Positions 36,281 through 45,999 of a stretch of DNA of 64,000 nt are shown one piece after another. The stretch is from contig JAZOCE010000017.1 in NCBI GenBank assembly GCA_045596365.1, positions 46,711-110,710 on the forward strand. Reading direction: 5' to 3'. The notes under the pieces were generated by a model that did not search any database, had not been told where the DNA came from, and saw only the letters and a program-made list of their open reading frames with translations. The position numbers and the translations under genes were made by a program. Origin of the DNA: RGIG4079 sp045596365. Lineage in GTDB: Bacteria; Bacteroidota; Bacteroidia; Bacteroidales; Muribaculaceae. Numbering within the stretch: position 1 is the stretch's first letter; each line of letters begins with the position of its first letter.

Positions 36281-36724
36281 TCAACGACGGAAAACGATAG
36301 GAAGGATATAATAAACTGGAACTAACTGATTTTCAACTTTTCCGGCAACCCACCGAGGCATGCGACTGATTAGTCGCACAGCCTCTCGATTGAGGCTTGG
36401 TTCAACTCCTCTTATAACAGAAATGTGAGACAATGAGCCATCGGTATTCACAACAAATCCACACAACACACGTCCTTCAATGTTTTGATAATAAGCATCG
36501 GCAGGATAGCGACGCATTGCATTAATATATTTTATCAATTCAACTTCTCCACCGGGAAACTGAGGTTGTTCGTCCACAAAATCACATTCATATACCTCCA
36601 GATAACGAGGAGCACTCTGAGATGAAAGATGAGAAGCGACTATGCGCTTCATCTGCGCATTAGCTCCTATCGCCACTATTGAAGCGATTAAAAATAACCA
36701 TATTCTACACCATTGAGTTCTCAT
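36281..36724 (-). CDS. Stand-alone TonB C-terminal domain protein
   Basis: Protein of about 147 residues with a signal peptide (WCRIWLFLIASIVAIGANAQ) and a TonB/TolA C-terminal-like domain: PQFPGGEVELIKYINAM, then IEGRVLCGFVVNTDGSLS and GVEPSLNREAVRLISRMPRW. I start it at 36724 (MRTQWC); the frame continues upstream without need. True TonB proteins have a membrane anchor and a proline-rich linker; here the domain is directly exported, so it probably does not couple energy. Such proteins are frequent in Bacteroidetes and of unknown role. It is a single gene. Confidence 0.8.
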   Translation of the reverse strand: MRTQWCRIWLFLIASIVAIGANAQMKRIVASHLSSQSAPRYLEVYECDFVDEQPQFPGGEVELIKYINAMRRYPADAYYQNIEGRVLCGFVVNTDGSLSHISVIRGVEPSLNREAVRLISRMPRWVAGKVENQLVPVYYILPIVFRR

Positions 36725-36790
36725 GATATATTGATTTTCTGCAACAAATGTAAAATCAAATATCCACATAGACAAAATTGAATATAGGAT

Positions 36791-36821
36791 TTTGAGAATG
36801 ATTATTATTGTTTTATCTTTG
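36791..36821 (+). promoter_or_regulatory. Consensus promoter of the porQ operon
   Basis: TTTG (36791-36794), 19 bases, then TATCTTTG (36814-36821): a full match to the Bacteroidetes -33/-7 consensus, about 108 bases before porQ. Confidence 0.72.
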
Positions 36822-36928
36822 TTTACAGTTTTAGGAGCAAACGTAAAAATCTATCAAAATATATAATACAATGCCCATTTGCTACGTTATAATTATTATT
36901 AATAACGTCAATGTGCGAAACCTCAAAA

Positions 36929-37948
36929 ATGACTTCAATTAAGATATATCTGACAATACTAATCACTCTGTTTGCCTCTGCTACTGCAATGTCGCAAGAC
37001 GGCTCAGCATCATATAATTTCTTAAACATTCCCACCTCAACTCACATATATGGACTTGGAGGTGTTAACATCTCTACAATAGAAGATGATATTAACATTA
37101 CTGACCAAAATCCAGCGTTGCTTGGCCTTGAAATGGACAAGCAAATAGGACTTAGCTACATGAACTATCTCGGCGAGTCAAACTTTGCTGGAGTGAAATT
37201 CGGGGCAAAAGCCCATGAGCGTGGCGCATGGGCTATGGGTGTCAGATATTTCGGGTATGGAGAAATGCAAAGTGCCGATGTTGACGGAACGATAACCGGA
37301 ACATTTACCGCTCAAGACTTAGCCTTTAACCTCACTTACTCCCATGATATCACCGAACGATTGCGTGGAGGCATCAGCGTAAAATATATTTATAGCAGTT
37401 ACGAAGATTATACAGCAATGGCTCTTGCTACTGACTTAGGCATCAACTATTATAACCCTGAAAAAGACCAATCATTTTCAGTTGTAATTGCCAATCTTGG
37501 AGGTCAAATCAAGAGATTTAATGAATCCTACGACCGCCTACCCATAGATGTGCGTCTTGGATGGACTCAATCATTTGGCACACTACCATTCCGTTTCTCT
37601 GTTACAGCGTGGAATTTAACTAAATGGGAACTACCCTATTATGAGACCGGAGATGGGACAATTAATGCTAAACCTGAATTTAAAAGTTCTTTTAGCTCCA
37701 ACCTTTTCCGCCACTTGATTTTTGCAGCTGACTACGTTCCCTCTGAACGACTACACATAGGTATAGGATACAACTATAAAACTCGCACCGACATGAGCAC
37801 CTATTCTCGTAATTTCTTGTCAGGGTTCTCATTGGCAGCGGGACTGAACGTTAAGCAATTTCGCATAGGCGTTGCTCTTGCACAACCTCACACCGGTGCA
37901 ACTACATTCATGTTTAACCTTGCCACAAGCATTAACGACTTTTTGTAA
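36929..37948 (+). CDS. porQ: Type IX secretion system protein PorQ
   Basis: Outer-membrane beta-barrel protein resembling PorQ, part of the T9SS attachment complex (PorU/PorV/PorQ/PorZ) that anchors exported proteins at the surface. The start at 36929 gives a signal peptide (MTSIKIYLTILITLFASATA...). The mature N-terminus has YNFLNIPTSTHIYGLGGVNI and the DQNPALLGLEM motif typical of PorV/PorQ-like barrels, then alternating beta strands up to a C-terminal Leu. It is followed 8 bases later by cmk and then ispH; I recall that order from other Bacteroidales. The rest of the T9SS is not in the window. Confidence 0.83.
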   Translation: MTSIKIYLTILITLFASATAMSQDGSASYNFLNIPTSTHIYGLGGVNISTIEDDINITDQNPALLGLEMDKQIGLSYMNYLGESNFAGVKFGAKAHERGAWAMGVRYFGYGEMQSADVDGTITGTFTAQDLAFNLTYSHDITERLRGGISVKYIYSSYEDYTAMALATDLGINYYNPEKDQSFSVVIANLGGQIKRFNESYDRLPIDVRLGWTQSFGTLPFRFSVTAWNLTKWELPYYETGDGTINAKPEFKSSFSSNLFRHLIFAADYVPSERLHIGIGYNYKTRTDMSTYSRNFLSGFSLAAGLNVKQFRIGVALAQPHTGATTFMFNLATSINDFL

Positions 37949-37956
37949 TTAAAGAC

Positions 37957-38661
37957 ATGACAAATAATCCCTCTATAATAATTGCCATTGATGGATATTC
38001 ATCATCGGGCAAAAGCAGTATGGCAAAAGCACTTGCTCGCACTATCGGCTATAGATATATTGACTCCGGAGCCATGTATCGTGCAGTCGCTCTATATGCA
38101 ATGCGCAACGGGATGATTTCTCCCGATGGCATTGTTGATGAAGAAAAACTAATCGCCTCATTACCTGACATTAAAATCAACTTTAATGTTGATGGAGATA
38201 AGCAACACACAATGCTCAATGGCGAAGATGTAGAAAACGAAATACGCCAATTAGCTGTTTCAAACAACGTATCACAAGTAGCCACAATTCCGGCTGTGCG
38301 ACACGCACTTGTTTACATGCAACAAAAATTTGGCGACGAAAAGGGAATTGTCATGGATGGTCGCGACATCGGCACAACGGTATTTCCGGCAGCTGAGATG
38401 AAAGTTTTTGTCAACGCATCAGCTGAAACAAGAGCTCAACGCCGTTATAAAGAGCTAACGGGAAAAGGCATCGAAACATCTTACGATGAAATTCTTGCCA
38501 ATGTTAAACATCGAGACCACCTTGACGAGACTCGCGCCGAGAGTCCATTACGCCGAGCTGACGATGCCATTGACCTTGACAACTCTACGATGACTATTGA
38601 CGAGCAAAACCGGTGGTTGCTTAACCTATATAACTCAACTATCGAAAAAATAAAATCTTAA
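37957..38661 (+). CDS. cmk: Cytidylate kinase
   Basis: CMP/dCMP kinase, 234 residues, which makes CDP/dCDP for nucleotide synthesis. The P-loop is IAIDGYSSSGKSSMAK, followed by YRYIDSGAMYRAVALYA and the later MDGRDIGTTVFPAAEMKVFV with the R-D pair that binds the nucleotides. The insert between domains is the long form. It lies between porQ and ispH with 8- and -1-base spacing, so the three genes share a transcript; the stop TAA overlaps the ispH ATG by one base (TAATG). Confidence 0.95.
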   Translation: MTNNPSIIIAIDGYSSSGKSSMAKALARTIGYRYIDSGAMYRAVALYAMRNGMISPDGIVDEEKLIASLPDIKINFNVDGDKQHTMLNGEDVENEIRQLAVSNNVSQVATIPAVRHALVYMQQKFGDEKGIVMDGRDIGTTVFPAAEMKVFVNASAETRAQRRYKELTGKGIETSYDEILANVKHRDHLDETRAESPLRRADDAIDLDNSTMTIDEQNRWLLNLYNSTIEKIKS

Positions 38662-39542
38662 TGGCTAATATTTCCATAGAGATTGACAATGATTCAGGTT
38701 TCTGCTTTGGAGTGGTTACAGCTATACGCAAAGCCGAAGAGGAACTTGAAAAAACGGGCAAGCTATATTGCCTTGGCGATATCGTGCATAATAGCGATGA
38801 AGTAGAACGCTTGCGTAGCACAGGATTAATAACCATCACCCACGAAGAGATGAGCCAATTGCACGATGTAAAAGTGCTGTTGCGTGCTCATGGCGAGCCT
38901 CCATCAACCTATGAACTTGCCCGCAAAAATAATATAGAAATCATTGATGCCACATGCCCCGTTGTGCTACAACTACAACGTCGCATCAAAAACACCTATG
39001 ACACCGAAAATCCACGTCCACAGATTGTGATATACGGCAAAACAGGTCATGCCGAGGTTAATGGACTTGTGGGACAAACATCAGGCGAAGCTATTGTTGT
39101 TGAAGACACCACCGGGCTTTCTCGCATAGATTTTGATAAAGACATTGCTCTTTATTCTCAAACCACAAAATCGCCCGATGGACTTGCACAAATAATTGAG
39201 GCGATTAAGCAACGTAAATCCTCTGACACTACATTTAATTATTATGACACCATCTGCCGACAAGTTTCAAATCGCGTTGGTCGTCTGCGCGATTTTGCGG
39301 CATCCCACCAATTAATTTTATTTGTCAGTGGGAAAAAGAGTAGCAACGGTAAAATCCTATATGGCAAATGCCTTGAAGTTAACCCCAACACTCACCTCAT
39401 TTCCAACGAAAATGAGATTGAAACGACTTGGCTAAATGGGGTGGAGAGCATTGGTATATGCGGTGCGACATCCACTCCACGCTGGCTCATGGAGCGTGTT
39501 AAGGAGCGTGTGCAATCAATAATCGAGACTCAAAATGGATAA
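38661..39542 (+). CDS. ispH: 4-hydroxy-3-methylbut-2-enyl diphosphate reductase
   Basis: IspH, 293 residues, the [4Fe-4S] enzyme that finishes the MEP pathway by making IPP and DMAPP. The three cluster cysteines are present in SGFCFGVVTA (Cys15), DATCPVV (Cys99) and ICGATSTPRW near the C-terminus. The active-site region YGKTGHAEVNGLVGQ and LYSQTTKSP are also seen. It overlaps cmk by one base and overlaps the following exonuclease by eight bases, so translation is coupled. The MEP-pathway gene ispE is also in this window, at 48.9 kb. Confidence 0.95.
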   Translation: MANISIEIDNDSGFCFGVVTAIRKAEEELEKTGKLYCLGDIVHNSDEVERLRSTGLITITHEEMSQLHDVKVLLRAHGEPPSTYELARKNNIEIIDATCPVVLQLQRRIKNTYDTENPRPQIVIYGKTGHAEVNGLVGQTSGEAIVVEDTTGLSRIDFDKDIALYSQTTKSPDGLAQIIEAIKQRKSSDTTFNYYDTICRQVSNRVGRLRDFAASHQLILFVSGKKSSNGKILYGKCLEVNPNTHLISNENEIETTWLNGVESIGICGATSTPRWLMERVKERVQSIIETQNG

Positions 39543-40035
39543 TTTCGTTGCTATTGATGTAGAAACGGCCAATTATCAGCCCACAAGCATTTGTGCCATA
39601 GGAGCAGTTAAGGTTATTAATGGTTGTATCTCAGATAGTTTCTATCAATTAATAAAACCTGAGCCAAACTGGTATGTGCGATACTTTACCGAAAACATTC
39701 ATGGCATAGGGCGAGGCGATACCGATGATAAACCTTGTTTTTGTGATATTTGGGATGAATTAGAACAATTTATCGGCGATTTGCCGTTAGTAGCTCACAA
39801 CAAGGCTTTTGATGAACGTTGTATCCGCGCAACATTTAAGGCCTATGGCATGGATTATCCTGAATACCCATTCTTCTGCACTCTTGCAAAAGCTCGTACA
39901 TCAATTCCTCGATCATTAGTAAGCTCCTATTCTCTACCTTATCTGTGTGAATTTATGGGCATACCTTTTAACAATCACCACAATGCGCTTGCCGATGCTG
40001 AAGCATGCGCCAAAATTGCAATAACAATCCTATGA
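39535..40035 (+). CDS. 3'-5' exonuclease, DEDDh type
   Basis: Exonuclease of the DNA polymerase III epsilon family, 166 residues. The DEDDh motifs are FVAIDVETANYQ (Asp-x-Glu), PLVAHNKAFDERCI (Asp) and HHNALADAEACA (His...Asp). It probably trims 3' ends of DNA or RNA as a stand-alone enzyme; there is no other domain. The last four bases overlap the start of a small lipoprotein gene. The start overlaps the end of ispH by eight bases. Confidence 0.88.
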   Translation: MDNFVAIDVETANYQPTSICAIGAVKVINGCISDSFYQLIKPEPNWYVRYFTENIHGIGRGDTDDKPCFCDIWDELEQFIGDLPLVAHNKAFDERCIRATFKAYGMDYPEYPFFCTLAKARTSIPRSLVSSYSLPYLCEFMGIPFNNHHNALADAEACAKIAITIL

Positions 40036-40337
40036 AACATCTATTATATCTATCATTTATAACGTTTGCCCTACTGACCTCATGTTTCTCAAAAGAGAGC
40101 GAATATAATGAGGCCGCAAGTAGGCTTGGAGAAAAGCATGCTCGAGAAATCATTGAGCAGGAGATGACCGACAAAGAATTAATGATTAAGATTTTTGATG
40201 TTAAAGCGCGTGCAACAGAAATCAGCAAAAAAGTGAGCCACCAAGCAGCTCATCACTACACCTCCTCATTTGAAACCTACATTCGCCAACACAGCGACTC
40301 TCTCGCCCAACTCATCTTCTCCTCTACAATTAATTGA
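40032..40337 (+). CDS. Small lipoprotein of unknown function
   Basis: Lipoprotein of 101 residues. The start at 40032 (ATGA overlap with the exonuclease stop) gives the signal MKHLLYLSFITFALLTSC with the lipid-bearing Cys18. The mature part is helical and highly charged (KHAREIIEQEMTDKELM, KARATEISKKVSHQAAHH) with no known motif. It is the last gene of the porQ operon. I do not recognise its family. Confidence 0.68.
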   Translation: MKHLLYLSFITFALLTSCFSKESEYNEAASRLGEKHAREIIEQEMTDKELMIKIFDVKARATEISKKVSHQAAHHYTSSFETYIRQHSDSLAQLIFSSTIN

Positions 40338-40407
40338 AAATTGATATAAAAAGAAAAAAAGAGAATGAAAAGAGGAAAGGTAATAATTTGACTTTTCAAT
40401 AAATGAA

Positions 40408-40436
40408 AAAGCTGTACCAAATGGCACAGCTTTCTT
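40408..40436. terminator. Bidirectional terminator, lipoprotein / response regulator
   Basis: AAAGCTGT (40408-40415) and ACAGCTTT (40426-40433) with A-rich and T-rich flanks, between convergent genes. Confidence 0.78.
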
Positions 40437-40469
40437 ATTTATCACAACCCTATTGGGGTTAAGTGTCAA

Positions 40470-41171
40470 TTATTTTTCGGCTTCGGGGGCAATGAGTTTG
40501 TAGCCCTTGCCGTGAATGTTGATGATTTCAATTTGTGGATCTTCTTTGAGGTGTTTACGCAACTTAGTGATGTAAACATCCATTGAACGAGCGTTGAAAT
40601 AGTTATCATCAATCCAGATAGTCTTAAGCGCAAAGTTTCGTTCAAGAATTTCATTAACATGAGCGCAAAGAAGACTCAAAAGTTCCGATTCTTTAGTAGT
40701 CAACTTAGTAACCTTATCCTCAATCATAAGGACCTGTTTTTGCGTGTCGAAAGTAAATTTACCAATTTTGTACATAGTAATTTCTTTACCTTTCTTACCT
40801 TTTACGCGACGCAAGATAGCTTCAATGCGGAACACAAGTTCTTCCATTGAGAATGGCTTAGTGATATAGTCATCAGCTCCAATTTTGAAGCCTTCAAGGA
40901 TATCTTCTTTAAGCGATTTAGCAGTTAGGAAAATTACAGGGACATCACTATTCACAGTGCGAATTTCTTGAGCCAAAGTAAAACCATCTTTCTTAGGCAT
41001 CATCACATCAAGCACACAAAGGTCGTATTTACCTTTTAAGAATGCCTTATAGCCACTTTCTCCGTCAGCGAACAAATCGGCATTAAAGCCTTTAGCCTGA
41101 AGATATTCTCTTAACAACATGCCAAGATTTTCATCATCTTCGCATAGTAGAATACGCAAACGTTCTTCCAT
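40470..41171 (-). CDS. rprY: Response regulator, OmpR family (RprY-like)
   Basis: OmpR-type response regulator of 233 residues. The receiver has LLCEDDENLG with the acidic pocket, phospho-acceptor Asp55 in CVLDVMMP, and Lys in YITKPFS. The C-terminal winged helix contains LTTKESELLSLL and MDVYITKLRKHLKEDP. The overall sequence resembles RprY of Bacteroides fragilis, from memory. It follows the histidine kinase gene by 6 bases, so they form an operon and surely a two-component pair. Confidence 0.87.
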   Translation of the reverse strand: MEERLRILLCEDDENLGMLLREYLQAKGFNADLFADGESGYKAFLKGKYDLCVLDVMMPKKDGFTLAQEIRTVNSDVPVIFLTAKSLKEDILEGFKIGADDYITKPFSMEELVFRIEAILRRVKGKKGKEITMYKIGKFTFDTQKQVLMIEDKVTKLTTKESELLSLLCAHVNEILERNFALKTIWIDDNYFNARSMDVYITKLRKHLKEDPQIEIINIHGKGYKLIAPEAEK

Positions 41172-41177
41172 AATAGT

Positions 41178-42704
41178 TTAATTTTTAGTTAGTGGTAATA
41201 TAATTATAAATTTTGTTCCTACATTCACTTCGCTCTCAACACGTATCTCGCCACCAAGCTCACGCACCATCTTTTGTACATAGGCAAGTCCAAGTCCGAA
41301 ACCTTTCACATCGTGGCGATTACCTGTTGACACTCGATAAAATTTATCAAAAATCTTTTTCAAATCCTCTTTTCTAATACCTATACCATTATCTCGTATA
41401 GTGATCTCAAGACGATTACCGGATATTTCATTTGTTGTGGCAATCAATTCCAATGGTACATCTTCGCGACGATATTTCACTGCATTGTCAAGAAGGTTGA
41501 ATATCACATTGGTGAAATGCATCTCATCGACATGCACCGTAGCCTCCTCGGCATTGAGTTCAGCATCAAGATGACCGCCATATTTTTCCACTTTTATTTT
41601 AAAGGTGTGTATAATATTAGCAATAACAACATTTGCATCCACATCTTGCAATTTCAATGTAGCCTTTTGACGTTCAAACATTGACATCTGCAGCACTTTT
41701 TCTACTTGGAAACGCAAACGCTTTGTTTCATCGTTTATTACCGTAGAAATATGTTGCAACATGTTTTGAGACTTACGCACCGAATCATCATTCAACATTT
41801 GAGCGGCAAGCGAAATTGTTGAAATCGGTGTCTTAAATTCATGAGTCATATTATTGATAAAATCATTTTTCATCTCTGTCAACTTCTTTTGACGGAAAGC
41901 GGTAACAATTGTGTATAAAAATATTACAAGCAGAATAAATGTAAACACAAATGTCGGAATCATGAATTTTATTGAAGAAAAGATATAATCTTTCTTTGTA
42001 GGAAAATATACTTTCAAATAATTTATTTTATTTGAAGGATCATTTGGAAATAATGTCTGAATGAATGAGCTACCAGGAACATCATTGACATCATTGTAAC
42101 CGGCTGTTTTATACATCGTTGCTCCATTACGATTTACAACAGCAAACTCAAATGGCATTGTCAATCCATTATTTTCCAATTCTGAGAGTAGATAATTGCT
42201 CACAATAGCCGAGTCGGCTCGTTCATGGATGGGGCGATCACTTGCTTGGCTTATAATCTTTAATATCACTTCATTAAGTAGTCCCTTTTGATAAAGATAT
42301 TGACCTTTGATAACTTCTTGCATTGATTTATAGTGATCATTTAGGTTTCCTCGTTCACTTTGCAACGAAGATATTTTATCCATATCACCTTTGATGGTCA
42401 AGTCAGCTTCAAGCTCATTGGTCGTAATTGAATATGTTATTCCGCCAAGATTTGAAGATGTCCCATCGGTATATTGCTGAAACATCGATGATTCTATTTG
42501 CGAAGCATCCTCTTCCAAATAATATTTTGCCTCATCTTGTTCCAACATTGTTGTTACAGCATAAAGGCTTCTCTTCACCCCCTCGACAAACTGATCATCA
42601 CGCATGCGTATCATGTTCTTCATGTACATTATTTGCACATTAAGCAATCCGAGAAAGGCAAGCGCCATTATTATTGTCAAAAACCAAATTGTTGATTTTT
42701 TCAT
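41178..42704 (-). CDS. rprX: Sensor histidine kinase (RprX-like)
   Basis: Membrane histidine kinase of 508 residues starting at 42704 (MKKSTIWFLTII). Two membrane segments (about residues 6-28 and 247-268) enclose a periplasmic sensor domain of some 215 residues. The kinase core has the H-box NNMTHEFKTPISTIS (His288), N-box FNLLDNAVKYR, G1 IRDNGIGIRKEDL and GFGLGLAYVQKM. It resembles RprX of B. fragilis and pairs with the response regulator downstream. The signal is not known from the sequence. The AT-rich 250-base gap upstream toward lepA holds a terminator but no gene. Confidence 0.87.
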   Translation of the reverse strand: MKKSTIWFLTIIMALAFLGLLNVQIMYMKNMIRMRDDQFVEGVKRSLYAVTTMLEQDEAKYYLEEDASQIESSMFQQYTDGTSSNLGGITYSITTNELEADLTIKGDMDKISSLQSERGNLNDHYKSMQEVIKGQYLYQKGLLNEVILKIISQASDRPIHERADSAIVSNYLLSELENNGLTMPFEFAVVNRNGATMYKTAGYNDVNDVPGSSFIQTLFPNDPSNKINYLKVYFPTKKDYIFSSIKFMIPTFVFTFILLVIFLYTIVTAFRQKKLTEMKNDFINNMTHEFKTPISTISLAAQMLNDDSVRKSQNMLQHISTVINDETKRLRFQVEKVLQMSMFERQKATLKLQDVDANVVIANIIHTFKIKVEKYGGHLDAELNAEEATVHVDEMHFTNVIFNLLDNAVKYRREDVPLELIATTNEISGNRLEITIRDNGIGIRKEDLKKIFDKFYRVSTGNRHDVKGFGLGLAYVQKMVRELGGEIRVESEVNVGTKFIIILPLTKN

Positions 42705-42920
42705 AATCTTTTCAGTCAAACATCATTTACATAGAGCATTAAGCCTCATTATCTTAACAACTAATTAGGTTAATTGTTTGGGAAATTTGATTAATATTCA
42801 CCCCACAAAATTAACATTATGCGTCAAAATTAACAATTAAATGTGAAAACACAAAATTCTACACAAAAAAAAATCTGAAATATTACTTTATTGGGCTTAT
42901 TGGCTCTAACGTCATAATTC

Positions 42921-42958
42921 AAAAAAAATACTGCCTTATAATCATAAGACAGTATTTT
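42921..42958 (-). terminator. Terminator of lepA
   Basis: Hairpin AATACTGCCTTAT / ATAAGACAGTATT, read on the minus strand, followed by eight T (the A-run at 42921-42928). It lies just after the lepA stop. Confidence 0.82.
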
Positions 42959-42969
42959 ATGTTTATAGT

Positions 42970-44757
42970 TTAATCTAACTTCAACACTGCAAGGAAGGCT
43001 TTCTGTGGCACCTCAACGGAGCCTATCTGTTTCATGCGTTTCTTTCCCTTCTTCTGCTTTTCAAGCAACTTACGTTTACGAGAAATATCACCTCCGTAAC
43101 ATTTTGCCGTTACATCCTTACGCACCGCCTTGATTGTTTCTCGAGCAATAATTTTTGCTCCGATGGCAGCTTGAATAGCAATATCAAATTGTTGACGAGG
43201 GATGAGTTCTTTTAGCTTTTCACACATTTTGCGACCAAATGAGACTGAATTATCAACATGTGTGAGCGTACTCAAAGCATCAACACTTTCTCCATTAAGA
43301 AGGATGTCAAGTTTTACAAGTTTGGATTCTCTAAAATCATGCAAATGATAGTCAAACGAAGCATACCCTTTTGAAATACTCTTCAATTTATCATAGAAGT
43401 CTATCACAATTTCACCAAGAGGCATATCAAATATTATCTCCATGCGATTTCCGGAGATATACTCTTGTTTCACAAGTTCACCACGCTTTCCAAGACACAA
43501 AGTCATGATTGGACCTATGTAATCTGCGGCTGTGATGACCGATGCTCTGATATATGGTTCCTTAATGTGATCAATAAGTGTAGCTTCAGGAAGTCCTGAC
43601 GGATTATGCACCTCAGCCATCTCTCCCTTCTTGTCATAGACACGATAAGAAACGTTAGGAACTGTAGTGATTACGTCCATGTCAAACTCACGACCTAAAC
43701 GCTCTTGAACAATTTCCATGTGAAGAAGTCCTAAGAAGCCACAACGAAAGCCAAAACCAAGTGCGGCCGATGATTCTGGTTGGAATGTCAACGACGCATC
43801 ATTCAACTGCAATTTTTCAAGCGATGCACGCAAGTTCTCATAATCCTCAGTCTCAATGGGATAAACACCGGCAAACACCATAGGTTTAACCTCTTCAAAA
43901 CCATCGATTGCACTTTCGCATTGGCGAGAGACATGAGTAATGGTATCTCCTACCTTAACCTCTTTTGATGTCTTAATACCTGATATAATGTAACCCACAT
44001 TGCCTGCCGACAATTCATTGCGAGGCGACATGTCGAGTTTCAAAACGCCCACCTCATCGGCATGATATTCTTTTCCGGTAGCAACAAATTTCACAAAATC
44101 GTTTTTCTTGATTGTCCCGTTTACGATTTTGAAATAAGCGATAATTCCGCGAAATGGATTAAATACCGAATCAAAAATCAATGCTTGTAATGGGGCTTCA
44201 GAATCTCCTTCGGGCGCAGGTACTCGCTCAATTATTGCTTCTAATATTTCAGGGATACCAATACCGGTTTTACCGCTTGCACGTATAATTTCCTCTCTTT
44301 TACAGCCAAGCAAATCTATTATTTGATCCTCTACCTCCTCAGGCTTTGCACTATCAAGATCAACTTTATTAACAATAGGAATAATCTCAAGATCATTATC
44401 TATTGCCATGTAAAGATTAGAGATTGTCTGTGCTTGGATACCTTGCGAGCCATCAACAATGAGCAAGGCCCCTTCACAAGCGGCAATCGAGCGTGATACT
44501 TCATAAGAGAAATCAACGTGTCCCGGAGTGTCAATAAGATTTAATATATATTTCTCTCCATTTAAAACGTATTCCATCTGTATGGCATGACTTTTAATAG
44601 TGATGCCTCGTTCTCTTTCAAGGTCCATATCGTCGAGCACTTGCGCTTGTAAATCCTTCTCCGAAATAGTCTTTGTATATTCAAGAAGACGATCGGCAAG
44701 AGTGCTTTTACCATGGTCGATGTGAGCTATGATACAGAAGTTTCTAATATTTTTCAT
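42970..44757 (-). CDS. lepA: Elongation factor 4 (LepA)
   Basis: Translational GTPase LepA/EF4, 595 residues, which acts on the ribosome in stress or initiation. The G motifs are AHIDHGKST (G1), RGITIKSHAI (G2), DTPGHVDF (G3), NKVDL (G4) and SGKTG (G5). The C-terminal LepA-specific domain ends with the basic KRKLLEKQKKGKKRMKQIG, then SVEVPQKAFLAVLKLD. Full length for the family. It is a single gene with a TAATTTTG promoter element 43 bases upstream. Confidence 0.97.
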   Translation of the reverse strand: MKNIRNFCIIAHIDHGKSTLADRLLEYTKTISEKDLQAQVLDDMDLERERGITIKSHAIQMEYVLNGEKYILNLIDTPGHVDFSYEVSRSIAACEGALLIVDGSQGIQAQTISNLYMAIDNDLEIIPIVNKVDLDSAKPEEVEDQIIDLLGCKREEIIRASGKTGIGIPEILEAIIERVPAPEGDSEAPLQALIFDSVFNPFRGIIAYFKIVNGTIKKNDFVKFVATGKEYHADEVGVLKLDMSPRNELSAGNVGYIISGIKTSKEVKVGDTITHVSRQCESAIDGFEEVKPMVFAGVYPIETEDYENLRASLEKLQLNDASLTFQPESSAALGFGFRCGFLGLLHMEIVQERLGREFDMDVITTVPNVSYRVYDKKGEMAEVHNPSGLPEATLIDHIKEPYIRASVITAADYIGPIMTLCLGKRGELVKQEYISGNRMEIIFDMPLGEIVIDFYDKLKSISKGYASFDYHLHDFRESKLVKLDILLNGESVDALSTLTHVDNSVSFGRKMCEKLKELIPRQQFDIAIQAAIGAKIIARETIKAVRKDVTAKCYGGDISRKRKLLEKQKKGKKRMKQIGSVEVPQKAFLAVLKLD

Positions 44758-44799
44758 TTTTGGAATACTATCGTTTGTTTCTATGAATTAATTAAACTA

Positions 44800-44807
44800 C
44801 AAAATTA
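44800..44807 (-). promoter_or_regulatory. Promoter -7 element of lepA
   Basis: TAATTTTG on the minus strand fits TAnnTTTG. Confidence 0.45.
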
Positions 44808-44926
44808 CACAATTTATTTAATAGATTTAGCGTCGGTCACGAATTGACATTAAAGATTTAATAAAATTATAATATTCTTTAATTAATGTTTTATATTTAT
44901 TTAATAAAAATGAAACATACAATATC

Positions 44927-44934
44927 TACCTTTG
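44927..44934 (+). promoter_or_regulatory. Promoter -7 element that decides the start of the beta-barrel gene
   Basis: TACCTTTG lies downstream of two in-frame ATGs (44886 and 44910) and 32 bases before the ATG at 44967, so only the latter start can be used from this promoter. Confidence 0.6.
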
Positions 44935-44966
44935 CATTATCATTCTTAAACTTCACTATTTCTATA

Positions 44967-45938
44967 ATGAGAAAACATATTCTATCCTTCATTATACTGG
45001 CTTGCAGTGGGATTTTAGTCTTGGCACAAGAAAATACGCCCAAAGGTAAAGCAATAATTCAAGTGTTTGGGAATTTCCACAGTGGATTTGGGGCAGAGAA
45101 TGACGACAGAGGATTTGAGCTCGATCGTAGCTACTTGGGATATCAATATTCTTTAGACAAAGGGTTACAAATCAAAGCAATTATGGACATTGGTCAATCA
45201 AGCGATGTTGAAGATTACCACCGTATTGCATATATCAAAAATGCTCAAATATCATGGACTACCGGCAAATGGAGCCTTGATGGAGGGCTCATATCGACAA
45301 TCCAATTCAAAGTTCAAGAGAAATTTTGGGGATATAGGTATATAATGAAATCGTTTCAAGATGAATACAAGTTTGGCAGTAGCGCCGACCTTGGTATCTC
45401 AGCGTCTTACAATATCAACAGATGGATTTCGGTCGATGCTATTGTTGTAAATGGCGAGGGTTACAAAAAAGTCCAAAAGAATGATGGTCTGCTATATGGG
45501 CTCGGAGCAACCATCACACCCATAAATGGTCTGACAGTGCGCCTTTATGGCTCATTAAACGAAGCTGCCGACAAATCAGCCTACGACTCCTATAATTGGG
45601 CAACATTTATCGGTTACCGACATGATAAATTCTCAATCGGTGCAGAATATAACATTTATCAAAATTACGGCAACATTAAAAATGCCGACCTATATGGCAT
45701 TTCTGTTTACTCCACTGCTAAATTAAACAACACCGTTGACTTATTTGCTCGCTATGACAACCTCACATCAAAAGATGATTGGAATCTTTCAAAAGACGAA
45801 TCGTCTACAATAATCGGAGCTCAATTCAAAGCAGGCAAATATGTAAAAATCGCGCCGAATTTCCGCATGAACATCCCCTCGATTGACGGAGCCGACAACA
45901 AATACTCCGGCTACATCAGTTGCTATTTCAGGTTTTAA
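44967..45938 (+). CDS. Outer-membrane beta-barrel (porin-like) protein
   Basis: Predicted outer-membrane protein of about 323 residues with a signal peptide (MRKHILSFIILACSGILVLA). The mature part has many alternating beta strands, conserved aromatic girdle residues and a C-terminal Phe (ISCYFRF), as in porin-like barrels. Segments such as GFELDRSYLGYQYSLDKGLQ and TTGKWSLDGGLISTIQFK recall phosphate-selective/oligosaccharide-type porin families. No substrate can be named. The start is chosen from the promoter position and the signal peptide. It is a single gene, convergent with the leucine-rich repeat gene. Confidence 0.75.
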   Translation: MRKHILSFIILACSGILVLAQENTPKGKAIIQVFGNFHSGFGAENDDRGFELDRSYLGYQYSLDKGLQIKAIMDIGQSSDVEDYHRIAYIKNAQISWTTGKWSLDGGLISTIQFKVQEKFWGYRYIMKSFQDEYKFGSSADLGISASYNINRWISVDAIVVNGEGYKKVQKNDGLLYGLGATITPINGLTVRLYGSLNEAADKSAYDSYNWATFIGYRHDKFSIGAEYNIYQNYGNIKNADLYGISVYSTAKLNNTVDLFARYDNLTSKDDWNLSKDESSTIIGAQFKAGKYVKIAPNFRMNIPSIDGADNKYSGYISCYFRF

Positions 45939-45999
45939 TATACCGCGTAATAAAATCAAATACTCTCTTGATTAACTTAAATTAATCAACTCATAATAA

